64,000 nt of DNA from Phymatolithon calcareum (Eukaryota > Rhodophyta > Florideophyceae > Hapalidiales). The notes beneath the pieces were generated by a model. It saw only the letters and a list, made by a program, of their open reading frames with translations, was not told the DNA's origin and did no database searches. The stretch spans positions 2,418,001-2,482,000 of the forward strand of contig OZ345364.1 of assembly GCA_977006965.1 (NCBI GenBank). Reading direction: 5' to 3'. Position 1 is the stretch's first letter. Every line of letters begins with the position of its first letter. This document shows positions 1 through 10,900 of this stretch, in pieces. A program made the translations under genes and the position numbers.

Positions 1-156
1 TCGTTTCCAGTTTTGCATGCTTTTCAGCTATAGGATTTTCAGTTAGAGGGGTTTGACTTTATTCTCTTGGATCCTCACAGCGGGAGACAGAAACAAGAAT
101 TCGTTCATACTTGACAGAGGCGTCCCTCAAGGGCCCACTGCTCAGCCCATGCGTAA

Positions 157-617
157 CAATCACATACACGCAGTATGTATGTTACCCAAGTTTCTGTATT
201 GTAGAAAACTGTAATTGTAATTTACTTTAATTTATGGCTAGACTTTCTAGAATACTTTTCATGAAATATTTGTAGAAACATCTAGAAACAAATTCGAACT
301 TTCGAGATGTATCTGGAACGCGAACAGAACTCTCCAGAAACATCTAGAAACTAATTGGACCATTCTAGATTGATCTAGAACACGAATGGAACTTTGTAGA
401 AACATCTAGAGAATTGAAATGTGCAATTTTCGTGCAAATAAATTATGATAGAGAAAATAGGATATGTCTATATAATCACCCCCTGGAATCCGACTAGCGG
501 GCCGGAGGGAGACAGACAACCAACGACTGATAATAAGTAAATAATCAAAGAGTAGTAGTATTGTACATACACAACTCCCACCAGCTCAATCAACCCCTGA
601 ATTAGTCATTCGTTTCA
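157..617 (+). mobile_element. LTR-like insertion (possible solo LTR) inside the LINE relic
   Basis: Reverse-transcriptase homology stops after the codons for LSPC and resumes with LYNIF, so about 460 bp has been inserted. The insert has a TATA-like box at 469-476 and no coding frame, as in a solo LTR. It is rich in TCTAGA and in TTCnnGAA units, for example at 245-252 and 258-265. I could not fix the ends or the target duplication. A TG...CA reading that starts at about 155 is possible. Solo LTR is inference. Confidence 0.45.
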
Positions 618-1385
618 CCAAGTTTGTACAACATATTTATAGACGATTTCGTGGAGCGCGTAAGCGCTTTTCAGAGCGAGAAAGCAGACGTATCTGCAGT
701 TATATTTGCAGACGACGTGATCCTGCTTGCGAAAACCCCGCACGCGCTGCAGCACCTGCTCGATATTGGAACGAAATGGGCCGAAGAGAGAAGAATGACG
801 TGGAACACCAAAAAAGATAAAAGCGAGGTGCTGGAGTCGACCGAGAGAAAGAACCACACATTCCGGCTAGCGCACCAGACCCTTTCGCGGCCACCTGAAG
901 TTTCATACCTCGGGATATCTCTAGGACCAACCGGAATTACGGTCACAAGCACAATCAGGTGCATAAGAAACGCCAAAGCAGCGGTACACCAACTGAAGTC
1001 ACTTGGGGTATTCATTCGCGGGATAAACATCCTGAAAGCCATACGTATCTACAAATCATTGATCCAACCAAGGTGGGAATGCGCCATCCATCTCGCACCG
1101 TGGACCTCAGAAGTGCAAGAAACTATCGGAAGTAGAAAGAACCTTCTTCTTCCAAGTATTCGGTGGTACGGCAAGTGGAAGGATCGAGCGGCTCTGGTTT
1201 CTGCGCAAGATCCAACCACCAGAACAAAGTAGAGAAATATTAGCGCTGAGGATGCTGCGACGAGGAAAGGAAAGGAATGCGGCTTCCTATCCAAGCCAAG
1301 GGAAGAGCGAAACTTCAAAGAACTGCAGTGGGCAAGTCGCGATATTGCCGCGATACTGCAATAAGAACAGTTCGCGGCCGACTTC
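618..1385 (+). pseudogene. Reverse transcriptase fragment (middle part) of LINE
   Basis: An open frame runs to 1232 and contains the catalytic box IFADDVILLA, the following WNTKKDKSEVL motif and the YLGISL motif of non-LTR reverse transcriptases. A frameshift near 1140 moves the homology (LQW..RDIAAIL) to another frame at 1320-1385, where it meets an in-frame TAA. The intact relative at 30206-31900 shows the expected order. The ATG-like start in the window is only the right junction of the upstream insertion. The piece cannot make an active enzyme. Confidence 0.8.
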
Positions 1386-2047
1386 TGTCGAGACTCAGCA
1401 TGGGCACTAGAGCGTGTTCGAGGTATTCCACGTCGACCAGCGCGACGTAGAAGGCCTGGTCGTATACATTCCACGCAATACTTATTGCGTGTATTACAGT
1501 TGCAATCATTCGACTGATTTTGTGGATAGTTTACTTTCGTTTTCAATAGGAACACAAATGTTTACCCAAGTTGTGTAACGAAATTGGTGTAGCAGAAATG
1601 GTATAAAAGCTCGCTGAGAGTTCCTCACTGAGAAGGAACCGAGCATCAAGAACAAGAAGGAATAACCACACGTCAAATTCTAGTGCAAGCTAGTGCGGCA
1701 GAAACCGATCGCTGGAAAAAGCGCGTACCACTCGTCGTGGACGCAGCCGGATTCATAGACCATTCAGGCACTACAATCATGGACTCTATTATCCTCTTTT
1801 GATCCTACCTTAGGGCTGTGAATCAAAGAACGACAATTGCTGACTTCATCAAGTCATCTCGCCAAGCGGAAAGCTTGACTTTGATTGATAGCAGGCTGGT
1901 GTGCGAATAAGTCATCTCGCTCATTCGAGAAAGCTTGGCAACTTCGGTATCGGGAGGTCATTGATACAAAGGGTTGAATCACCATAAATTCCGGGTTATC
2001 CAATCCTGACCTGACTGTCCAATATAAGGAGAACTTAATTAGTATGA
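1386..2047 (+). mobile_element. Second LTR-like insertion in the LINE relic
   Basis: LINE coding homology stops at about 1385 (EQF..) and resumes at about 2048 (TFKHMQEG), which leaves about 660 bp of unrelated sequence. It has a good TATA box (TATAAAA, 1602-1608) followed by an LTR-like transcribed leader. Two imperfect 35-bp direct repeats lie near 1850-1880 and 1910-1945 (both AAGTCATCTCGC...AAGCTTG). There is no long reading frame. It is probably an LTR or a truncated LTR element, and its ends are not resolved. Confidence 0.4.
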
Positions 2048-2380
2048 AGTGACACCTTCAAACATATGCAGGAAGGGAAATCTCCAGGACAACTCCGCCT
2101 ACTACTGTTCGCAAAAGAAGGCACGAGGCTCGAAGCAAGAAGAAAGAGGAAAATACGGTACGACAAACCGGATGAGATCCCGGCCATCATCAAGTTCACC
2201 AAGGTGAGACACCTACAGCTGGCCATAAAATACGCAAGCGGAATTTTCCCTCAAGTGAGCACGACGCTAATATCGAATATTTTCGAAACGGCAGCAGACC
2301 GCAACCTGGAGACCATACGCATGAACCTTACAAAGTATGAACTGCACTCCGGAGAAATGTTAAGAACGGAAAAGGCATAA
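2048..2380 (+). pseudogene. C-terminal reverse transcriptase fragment of LINE
   Basis: The frame continues the protein broken at 1385. It includes the family's C-terminal motif, read here as VRHLQLAIKYASGIFPQVST, which corresponds to the HRQLAIKWAFGRFPPLST region of the copy at 30206-31900. It ends at a TAA at 2378-2380, and the shared 3' UTR follows. Only the last third of the protein is present, so it is non-functional on its own. Confidence 0.75.
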
Positions 2381-2551
2381 GACTCCATACTACTCTACAG
2401 CGTCACCATAAATGACAATATGGAAAACGACGAGTCCCTGTATTAGGGACCAGGCGATATACTAGAATGAACAAGTTACGAAAAGCTGCTCCCGTAAAGT
2501 CTTAGGAGTGTCAATGAGGGCTTTCAAAAAAACAATTAAACAGTTGTAAAA

Positions 2552-2845
2552 AAACCTGGCGCTCTGATATTGATTATTACTGTCGGCATTCGGCAAGTGG
2601 GACATCTGGTTTTTGTCGGGTCACAAAGTAACTTTTTTTGATGGCGAAATGAAATCTAAGAGGGCTGTTGGGGCTGGGAAACTTCCTTACACGACTTCTC
2701 ATTATGCTCTGGTTTGGTATAACATATCCCGCACGTAAATGGCCGAGCGTGTTCACCGAGTCAAAGACATTTCTTAATAGCTTTGAAGAGGAACTTCTGA
2801 GCTGCGAAAAACGGTGAAGCTGTATGAATTTAGTACAGAATGGGT
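2552..2845. other. Non-coding spacer between LINE tail and hAT-like element
   Basis: No frame, RNA gene or repeat is recognised. It separates the A-rich end of the LINE tail from the left target duplication of the element at 2856. Confidence 0.4.
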
Positions 2846-2855
2846 GGACAAAACT

Positions 2856-3899
2856 AAAGCATTGGAATTATTTATTTATTTTTATTCTTTTCCGGTGCAG
2901 TGTCGAGAATGAATAATTTATTGCTGAACGCAGAAGCAATAAATTATTGTATTCAAGTTCATTGAGGAATAAATAACTGGTTATTACCAATTATTAAATC
3001 CCTCTAGCTACTTTCTGTCACGATAGCATTGACGTCTTCGATTCCCCACGGACCCAAGTTAGCATGCAGGAACCTCTGCTTCTCGAAGATTGCAAGACTA
3101 ACGCTTCTTCTCCTGTCATCCAACGCGTAACCTGCGATAGAGAAAAGCCTCTCGCACATGTTCAACGTTGGTACAATGAATCGCAAGTCCGTGTACTCAG
3201 AATCAATGTAAATAACGCTTTTGCGACGCTTCAATGCCCGGTCGGTTAGCGAGAGTGAACTGTAATCAACAGTCAAACTCACAGCACTGACAAAATTTTC
3301 AATTTCTCGGTAGCAGATAGCTCAGCCGCTGACATCGCAGAAACGAGCTTCTCCATAATTTTCACAATTCCGGACTCGAATTCAGGGTGATGGATGATTG
3401 CCGCCGTCGAGCCCAAGCGGACAGAAAGTTGTGGGAACTCTTTTCTCACCGTATCCAAATATACCCGGGCGTCCGCCATCGATACGTCATCATTTTGAAG
3501 AGCCTTGGTAAATGTATCGAATGAAGTGAACTCCTCGCATAACGACTCTACTTTTCGGTTTTGGCGTGTGCTTAACGAATCGGCCTCGTCAATATTCAGC
3601 TGTGGTAGTAACTCTTTGATAGCCATGTAGCGCTTGAGCATTTGCGCTGCCGATAACCATCGTGTCACATTGCTTCGGTAGGGACGTAAGTGCGTAAAGT
3701 TGCGGAGTTATGCGCATTTTGGCCCGAAAATTATTTCGTTTATTTGGGCCAAAATCTAGTGAATAATGCTTCCAAATAAATACAGCAATTGTTGCAACCA
3801 CGACGATCTCAATAAATGCAATAAATATTTGCTACCCAGGAATAAATTATTGGAACAATAATTTAAATAATTACAATAGCAGTTTTTTTCCAATGCTTT
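2856..3899 (-). mobile_element. hAT-like DNA transposon relic with TIRs and target duplication
   Basis: The left end AAAGCATTGGAA (2856-2867) is matched in inverted orientation by TTCCAATGCTTT (3888-3899). Outside both ends lies the same 10-mer GGACAAAACT (2846-2855 and 3900-3909). hAT elements make 8-bp duplications, so two of the ten bases may be chance. Subterminal copies of AATAAATTATT occur near 2912-2948 and 3840-3850, and a 14-bp hairpin (2912-2948) lies near the left end. The interior encodes a broken hAT transposase on the minus strand. At 1,044 bp with only the C-terminal half of the enzyme, the copy is internally deleted and non-autonomous. Confidence 0.8.
3004..3720 (-). pseudogene. 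hAT-family transposase, C-terminal part, frameshifted
   Basis: Two overlapping minus-strand frames (3279-3668 and 3004-3282) encode one protein. The first has the VTRWLSAAQMLKRY motif typical of the hAT catalytic core. The second is the C-terminal dimerisation region, with LRFIVPTLNMCERLFSIAG followed by a DDRRRSV..FE..RFLHAN stretch. The frame changes at about 3280, and the N-terminal BED zinc finger and first catalytic residues are absent. hAT transposases cut and paste DNA in the nucleus. This copy is dead, but its ends are still recognisable. Confidence 0.8.
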
Positions 3900-4099
3900 G
3901 GACAAAACTGACTGAACTAAGAATCCATGTGACAGCCGGGAAAATGGCCTTCATAATACGGGGCCCGAAAAATTATTAAATCCGCTATTTACTCCATAGA
4001 AATGAAAATGGTACCAATGGCTTCGGAACCTTCCTGTCGTTCAGAACGAAGTAACTGAACACTGAAAATGAAATGGGGATCTTCTTGACTTGAACGAAT

Positions 4100-4600
4100 A
4101 TGGAATCGCCAGTGGCGCTGATCCAGCGGTTGACGGATGCGGTAACCCGCTACAATCCTGTAGCGCCTCACGGCGATAGCCTGTTGCAGCGCTCAAGCCG
4201 AGCACTCAATATTTCCTTGGTTCAAATCGTTGCCTCCTTTACTGATATCGGACAAGTAGTCAGCTTATGTATCAAGAAAACTAAAGGAGATAATGCTAAC
4301 GTAGAACGCTTACGTATCATGGTCGAAGCTTCTAACAGTCACGACCGTGGGGGATCAAAACAACAAGAAAAAATAAACAAACAATATCAAAATACAATTC
4401 AAAGTGCAAGCGATGCGGTAAAGGTCGCTTCACAAACGCAAGTCATAGATCGCGACATTTCGTACAGAACGCGAGAAGAACTCTCGCCATCTTATGTCAG
4501 TTCTCAGATACTGTCTGACCAACACTTCCCACTCTTCGATTGCCAACTTCATCTTAGAGGTGAGCGCTTTCTCGCTGAAGCCAGAGTACGCAAGAGATAG
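4100..4600 (+). CDS. Hypothetical protein, 166 aa
   Basis: This is an ATG-initiated open frame with no recognised domain, mostly polar, with a lysine/glutamine-rich middle. It overlaps antisense with the 4430-4636 minus-strand frame, so at most one of the two is likely to be a gene. No promoter or neighbour supports it. It could be a chance frame. Confidence 0.2.
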   Translation: MESPVALIQRLTDAVTRYNPVAPHGDSLLQRSSRALNISLVQIVASFTDIGQVVSLCIKKTKGDNANVERLRIMVEASNSHDRGGSKQQEKINKQYQNTIQSASDAVKVASQTQVIDRDISYRTREELSPSYVSSQILSDQHFPLFDCQLHLRGERFLAEARVRKR

Positions 4601-4636
4601 GGCGATTAAGGTGCAAAATAATATTTTGGTTATCAT
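4430..4636 (-). CDS. Possible small secreted protein, 68 aa
   Basis: The minus-strand frame beginning MITKILFCTLIALSLAYS has a convincing signal peptide: a positively charged start, a hydrophobic core and a small residue near the cleavage site. A short charged mature part without cysteines follows. It lies just past the 3' end of Kelch copy 1. No family is recognised. It may be a small gene or a degraded exon. Confidence 0.25.
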   Translation of the reverse strand: MITKILFCTLIALSLAYSGFSEKALTSKMKLAIEEWEVLVRQYLRTDIRWREFFSRSVRNVAIYDLRL

Positions 4637-4761
4637 ATTATGATAACTATCGTTTCGATGCATATGCATCTGAAATCAAGGTTTTTTAGGGGCCAGTAAT
4701 TGTGATCAATATTTCAAATTTTGCTTAACTCTCGTAACTGTTGTCCAGCTTAGTGGGTCCT

Positions 4762-5809
4762 TTACTCTGTGGCTAAGAAACTCCTGGTGTAACAATATCT
4801 GACAACGCCATCCGGCGACCGCACTTCCATCGATGTTAGTTCAGGCTCTTCACCAAGCCCATCAGACCCACTGGGGTAGTAAATATTCCCACATCTGCAA
4901 TCCGCGATTGCAAGTCCCGTTCCGTGACGAGCTCGTTCCAAGAATACAGGCGTCTTGAAGCTGTTGGTGACCACGTCGTAAAGGTCAACGCGCGCAAACG
5001 CTCCCTGATTTTCCAAACGGCATACCCTCACCACCGGCAATCATTAGCCGTCCCTGGCACGTCGTCCCTGTCGCCGCAACGGCGCGGCCGTATGGCATAT
5101 GCGCCTTCTGCTCCCATTGGCCGGAGATGAAATTGTAGCAATTGATGCGCGTAATGGGCGTCTCGAAAAAGTTTTCCACGCCGCCGTCTCGGCCACCGGC
5201 GATGCAGAACCTGTCCCCGATAATCCCACCGCCAGCGTGGTCGCGCGCGTCCGGTGCATCGGGGAGTGCCGTACACACTTTAGTGACCGGGTCGTAGACG
5301 ACAAACTCGCCGAGCGTCGTCGCATTTACCCCGTGTCCACCGCGGTTTCCTATGGCAAAATAGAACTTACCGTCGTAGAGAGCGAAATCAGCGCTGCCGC
5401 GCGAACGAACGCCCAAACCGGGCTCGGTTGCCCAGGTGTCTGTCCAAGTATCTTACACAAACGTGTTGTTGTGGGTCTTTTCGTTGGGAAGTCTGCCGTA
5501 CCATGAGCCAGCGATGTAGATGTAGCGGTCTTGGTAAGTCACGCACTGCATGTGGCTCATCTCGACCGGTGGGGGGTTCATCGAGGTCCATGCGACAACT
5601 CCTGGGTCGAAAACGTCAACAGGCTTGATGCCTCGGCCGCCGATGACATACACCTTGCTGCTGACACAGACGGCGCACGCGTCGTGGCGTTGCGTCACAT
5701 TGTTGTAAGAGGGGAAAGTGTAGAAAGCGCCGGAGCCGAGTGGATTCGGTTTTTGCGCTGCAACAGTGTAGACCAGCGAGATGAGTGCGAACAAGATGGT
5801 GCATTGCAT
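4762..5809 (-). pseudogene. Secreted Kelch-repeat protein, copy 1, inactivated
   Basis: The start MQCTILFALISLVYTVAAQ (signal peptide) was chosen by matching copy 2 at 39255. The mature part has successive Kelch blades (for example VYVIGGRGIKPVDVFDP, YIYIAGSWYG, FCIAGGRDGG, LMIAGGEG), as in galactose-oxidase-like beta-propellers. Two lesions break it. An in-frame TAA at about 5451-5453 replaces a Tyr codon present in copy 2, and a 2-bp deletion near 5010 shifts the frame to the one read at 4762-5040. Apart from these it is collinear with copy 2. A secreted carbohydrate- or protein-binding propeller is the family expectation, and no active-site residues were identified. Confidence 0.8.
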
Positions 5810-6165
5810 TGCTATGGCGATGCGTTGCGTCGGGGCTGCGGTTCGGTTGAGGTCAATGAGCAAGATGCACGTTCTACTTGAAGTGAATGTTTTTTGGCCC
5901 AACGCAAAATTCGGGGAGTCTAATCAATTTTAGCGCGCTTAGGAGCACGGTGATGGCCGCAGAGTCTATGGGCGTAAAGGGAAGATTCGAAGTGCACCCA
6001 GTACATTGGAGCACCGAATCACACCAAGTGCGTCTTTGAAACATCAGCCACGGATGAAAAGGATTTCGTGCAGGGTGCGGGAATTTAATGCTTGAAGCTA
6101 TGATGACGTCGTGCGTGGTGGAAAACGTTATTTGAAATTTAATTTTCAGTGCACGAGGAGTTCTT
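4770..6165. repeat. Segmental duplication, block A (Kelch gene and upstream DNA)
   Basis: The Kelch pseudogene and about 350 bp of its 5' flank match 38255-40130 in the same orientation. Similarity extends through GAAATTTAATTTTCAGTGC (6134-6152) and stops where the palindrome at 6160 begins. Block B carries an extra ~500 bp (about 39550-40060) that is absent here. Confidence 0.8.
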
Positions 6166-6207
6166 TTCTAAGGACCTACATCCGGATGTAGGTCCTTAGA
6201 AAAGAAC
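6160..6207. repeat. 48-bp perfect palindrome
   Basis: The left half 6160-6183 is the exact reverse complement of 6184-6207, with centre TCCGGA. If the LINE at 6208-12891 is set aside, the right arm continues at 12906-12934 and matches 6130-6159, so the original arms were about 54 bp. The LINE inserted into the right arm. Confidence 0.95.
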
Positions 6208-7541
6208 ACGCTGAGCAAAATCTTAAGATGTAAGCGAAAACGAAGAGGGATTAATCGAGCGCTGGGAGCTCCCGTGCGCCCCCACATGTTCACAGCCCAT
6301 ATTGCCAACGTATGCAAAGCAGAGAAAGCCTGGAACCCTACCCTAAGTCATTTCGCAGTGTCAGAGACACTTCGGGAAGGGATAAAAAGTGCAGTCCGGC
6401 GAGCAGCACGAGGAAAAGCACTTGGGCCTGACAGGATCGGAGTTGAAATGCTCCAAGCAAATCCGGAAATGAGCGGGAAACTGATTGTGTCCCTATGGGA
6501 AATGTGCGGCAAGCTGAAATGCATCCCGACGGCTTGGCGAAGAGCGACGCTGATTCCGATTTACAAGAAAGGAGTGACACACGAAGCTGGGAACTACAAA
6601 CCGATATCGCTCCTAAGCCAAGTGCGGAAAATAATTGACGCTGCCATGGACTCGGCGATATGCAGCCGGTACAAGTTTCACCACTTCCAATTAGGATTCA
6701 AAAGAAATAAGGGGACAGAGCTCGCGATACTAAGGTCCACGAGCACAATGAAGAAGGGACACCGCTTTGGAGCCGTTCTCGATCTCTCGGCGGCTTACGA
6801 TCGGGTTCCTAGGGACATACTCCAGAAGCGTGTGGACAAATTCCTACCCGCAGACTTAGCGGAGATGGTCAGATACCTGCTCAAACCATCCTGGATTACA
6901 ACGGCCGGAGACGAGGAAAAGAAGTGGCTCCTTATTGACCGCGGAGTCCCCCAAGGATCGCCCCTGAGCCCCTGCTTGTACAACTTGTTCATGGACACAT
7001 TCGCGTTAGCAATGGAAAAAGCACCTCGGCATATGTCGAAGCACCCCGCGATACTTTTCGCGGACGACGTGCAGGTCCAAGCCACCAATTCCGATGGTAT
7101 GCAATGGCTTTTGGATACGGCGACGAGCTGGGCCACAGAAAATGGAATGACATGGAACACTAAGAAAGGAAAAAGCGAAGTGCTTATCTATCCTGGATTA
7201 TTCAAACGCAAGTTCCGGCTCTCAGGCCAGGAGCTCCACGAAACCCGCCTACTGGAATACCTGGGAACCACGATCGACAACACGGGAGTAACCCACCACG
7301 CAACACTAAACCGCATCAACGCGGCGAAGGGAATCATCATGGGACTAAAAGACCTGGGAGTTCAAGCGCAAGGACTAGCTACTACCAAGAACATAGCAAT
7401 GTACAAGGCTCTTGTGCAATGCAGATGGGAGTACGCGATACACCTCACACCATGGACAAACTCAGTCGAAGCGCAGATCAATCAAGCGGAGGGTCTGTTC
7501 TACTCTGTTGCCTTCGGTAACTACGCGAAACGATTGCACGC
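6208..7541 (+). pseudogene. LINE reverse transcriptase, N-terminal and catalytic part, split by copia
   Basis: The motifs appear in order: KALGPDRIG, YKPISLLSQ, FQLGFKRNKGTELAI, catalytic AVLDLSAAYDRVP, GVPQGSPLSPCLYNLFMD, catalytic ILFADDVQ, WNTKKGKSEVL and LEYLGTTID. All are classical non-LTR reverse transcriptase motifs. The frame runs from the 5' junction to 7541, where the copia LTR interrupts it after YAKRLHA. The apparent tail of the open frame to 7725 is LTR sequence and not protein. No endonuclease domain is present. The C-terminal part resumes at 12217. Confidence 0.9.
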
Positions 7542-7727
7542 TGACAGCTTCGCACAATGCACACGTGCGCCATCATGCACACGTGCACACTCGAGAGCAC
7601 CCTGTGTGCCTTGCGACGCCACAAGGCAACACCGGTGCGCACACGCTAGACGACGCCTGGCACATGATCAGGCTATAAGTAGCGTAGTGCTAACTCTCAG
7701 TAAACGAAACAAGAAAGTGTTCTAACA
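7542..7727 (+). repeat. 5' LTR of copia element (186 bp)
   Basis: It starts TG and ends CA. A TATA-like CTATAAGTAG lies at about 7673-7682 and would drive the genomic transcript. It is 50 bp shorter than the 3' LTR, because the segment between two copies of GACAGCTTCGCA is missing. Confidence 0.95.
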
Positions 7728-7728
7728 G

Positions 7729-7741
7729 ATTATGGGCCCAG
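7729..7741 (+). promoter_or_regulatory. Primer-binding site, complementary to the tRNA-iMet anticodon arm
   Basis: Right after the 5' LTR the sequence ATTATGGGCCCAG is complementary to CTGGGCCCATAA of the eukaryotic initiator-tRNA anticodon stem-loop (12 of 13 bases). Drosophila copia is known to prime from a 5' half-molecule of initiator tRNA at this same region, so internal half-tRNA priming is likely here too. This rests on remembered tRNA sequence and was not searched. Confidence 0.75.
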
Positions 7742-7916
7742 AAGCCTGAACACTGCAACCACGGAGCCACGCTACCCTTCACGGAAAACGCGTTGCCCAT
7801 CGCCGAACTACGGGCTATCTGATCGTCAAAAGCGCACCCGGGCATCTCAGCGTGCTCGAAGCGCCACTTCATTCCACTCCAACCCCGCTCCTACCGCTTC
7901 ACCAATCGTTCCTGCC

Positions 7917-10900
7917 ATGGACACCTCAGAAATCACCGACCAAGCGCCCGCTCGCCCTTGGCCCACAAAGGGCGTCGAGAAACTCTCTGCAGACGCCAGC
8001 AACCACCGTGACTGGAAGCTTTGCGTGCTAGCAGTCGCGCAGGGCCAAAGAGCTGAGGAGCTGCTTACCCGCGAGCCCAATCCGACCACAAAGCACGAAC
8101 CTGCTCAAGCCGCACTACTCAAGTCCTTCTTGATGCTTACCGTCCACAGCAGCTTCCGCCAAGCCATTTCCTCTATGTCCGCCATTGACGCCTATAAGCA
8201 CCTTGTCGCTCAAGCTCCACACACATCCATATACGACGTCGCCGCCAACACGATCGTTCGTCCTCTCGACACCTACCCATCACCCGCAACATATATCGCT
8301 GCACAACGTGAGCGACACGACCGCCTTCTCTCTTCCGACGCTACGCATTTCCTCGCCAAGCCCGCGGCATACATCGCAGACATTTTAGCCGCTCGTCCCA
8401 TCCACAATACTCACGCCCACGCCTTACGCGAACTCTACGCATATCTTCCTGACGAACAGAAGACAACTGACGTCGTGAACCGCCTCATCGCCGCTGTGCT
8501 TCGTATACCACACACCACTACTCGCCAGAAGAACCGCAGACACACGCAGGGCAATTCAAGCATCCAACAATCCAACGCACAGCGTCAGCGCTACAGTCGT
8601 CGTCCTGGTGATCCAGCTGTTACCGACTACCGATGTATGATCCATTTGATGGACAACCATGTCCAGAACGACGAGCGCTGCCAGCGCATGCAAGCCCGCA
8701 CCGCAACCGCGAATCCTGCACCCGCTGCCGCTGCTATAAGCGCTGACCCCGCCTTCATTACTGCCGTCGCCGACTCCCTAGCTGCTATGATGCGTCCTGA
8801 TAGTATCCACGAAAACGGAATGAGCAACGCTAATGTAAACAACAACCAGCAGTACCTTCGATCGCCACTACTAGACAGCTGCGCTACACACCAACTTACA
8901 CAGATCGACAAGCGCATCAACAATCCAATACCCATATCCACCACCGTTCGACTCGCCAACAACCAGCGCACGCCCGCAACAGCAATTGGCAGCTCACACC
9001 TTCCTGGTGCTACCGTTCCTCTCCCACTCAAGCAAACGCTTTGTGTCCCGGGTCTAGCAAACGACCTCGTATCCGCCGGGCGAATTTCCGATGACTTCGA
9101 TGTGACACTCAAAAGGAAACGATTTTACGTATCCTTGCCCACGGCCGAACTTCCGAAGAACATCGTCGCCAAAGGATTCAAGCGCCCCAACTACACCTTT
9201 CAATTCGACAGTCCAGTTTCGAACTTGCCGCGGCGTGCCCATCGCTCCAATGCAACAGTGGACAAAGCGCTCAAGCGCCTCCACAACGTATTCGCGCACG
9301 CCCATCCAGCCGCGCTCAAGCGTCTCGTCTTGCAGCAGCCACAATTGCACGGAATGATCGACAAATGCGCGGGACAGTACACATGCGCCCCATGTGCAGC
9401 CGCAAAACTCACTCGCGCACACCACGGCACTGTAAGTCGAATACCGGAAAAACCACTAACAAAACTAAGCTCAGACACAGCCGGACCCCTTACGCGCTCC
9501 ACACGCGGTAACCGGTACTTCACGGCTGTAACAGATCAAGCCACGGGCCACATCACCGAGCTTCCCACGGCCACGAAGCACGCCGCAGGGATGCGCCTCG
9601 TTGATGCCATACGAAAACTGCAGCGCGCAACAGGCCATAAAGTTCTCCGATTGCACTCCGACGGTGCCGGTGAGCTCTCAAAAGGTGCGCCGCTTCGCTA
9701 TGCCCAAGAAGAGGGAATACAGATCACACACACAGCTCCTAACACGCCTCAGAGCAACGGCCAATCAGAAACAGCCATACGTACACTCAAAGCATGCATA
9801 CGGGCGCAGCTCACAGCTGCCCGCATGCCACATAAAATGTGGGACTACGCACTGCAAGACTGTGTCGCTAAGCTCAACACCCTTCCCCGCCCCAAGGCCA
9901 GTGCGTCCCCACATGAGCTTCTCTTCGGAAAACCTGCCAGGATACCTCTAAACATCCCATTCGGTTCTACTGGCTTTGTCCCAAACAAGACCCGCCAACT
10001 ACGAAGTTTTGACGCACGTGGCCTTCCAGTGCGCTATCTCGCGCCCGTATCTGACGCACTCGTCTCCGTACAGCACGTGGGCTCTCGCAAGGAGTTTCAT
10101 GCACGAGCTGCCGACTTCGTACCAGAAATACACGATCGCGCACCAAGTCCGACTCTTGACGAAAGAGCGCAGGGAGATGACGCCAAAGGCACAAGAACAC
10201 ATCTGAAAAGCACTCTCCGACAATCGACCGCGAAAGTTACTCCCACTCGAACACTACGACCTCGGGAAAAGCTACAAAGGCCAGATCGCTTTCGCGAAAA
10301 CCCCACAGAAAGCCCCGACGTTGAGCCCGCCGCATATGCAGTCACCATAAATCTTGCTCGCCTAACCGCTCCACCCCCCGCCGACCCACGCTCAATCCGT
10401 GCAACACGAAAAAGCCCACACGCACCATACAAGCACGAGTGGGCCCGAGCGCACGACTCATTTATCGATCGCAGCCTCGAGCTGGGCGCCTGGGAGCTCG
10501 TCGACCCCACGCCCGATGACAAGCCCGTACCACATCTTTGGGCGTACAGATACAAAACGGCTCCAGGTGGTGCACTTCAAAGTGTCTCCGCGCGCTGCAC
10601 AGTTCGCGGTGACCTCATGGTCGCAGGTGTCCATTTCGACAGCATGCGCCCGGCTGCCCAGTCACCATCTCACACTGCACGACGCATGCTATACGCGCGC
10701 GCTGCACTCGCGAACGAGTACATACGCGCCGCGGATGTCCCTAACGCCTACCTTCGAGCGCCGTCCGATCCAAACCATCGGCACTTGATGCGTCAGCCGA
10801 GGCGCTCCGACGGCACACTGACAGCCCCCGGAAAGCTTGTGCTTGTCAAACGTGCTCAACAAGGCAGTCCCGACGGCGGTTTCCTCTGGGAGCGTCATCG

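Larger units (their letters stand above)
1..2551 (+). mobile_element. Non-LTR retrotransposon (LINE-type) relic, interrupted twice
   Basis: The + strand carries a decayed reverse transcriptase in pieces. Around 60-156 one frame reads the thumb-proximal motif up to GVPQG. Bases 618-1385 hold the FADD catalytic box and the region up to an ELQW motif. Bases 2048-2380 hold the C-terminal part. The 3' tail (about 2381-2551) matches the tails at 17043-17239 and 29332-29653. Two insertions (about 157-617 and 1386-2047) split it exactly where the coding homology breaks. The 5' end lies outside the window. It is non-functional because of frameshifts and stops. Confidence 0.8.

Noticed and set aside
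5044-5325. Arg-rich frames overlapping the Kelch pseudogenes on both strands
   Set aside because: They are shadows of the GC-rich Kelch coding sequence in other frames, and the same shadows occur at copy 2.
7542-7725. Extension of the LINE reading frame to 7725
   Set aside because: This part lies in the copia 5' LTR (identical to the 3' LTR) and is not LINE protein.
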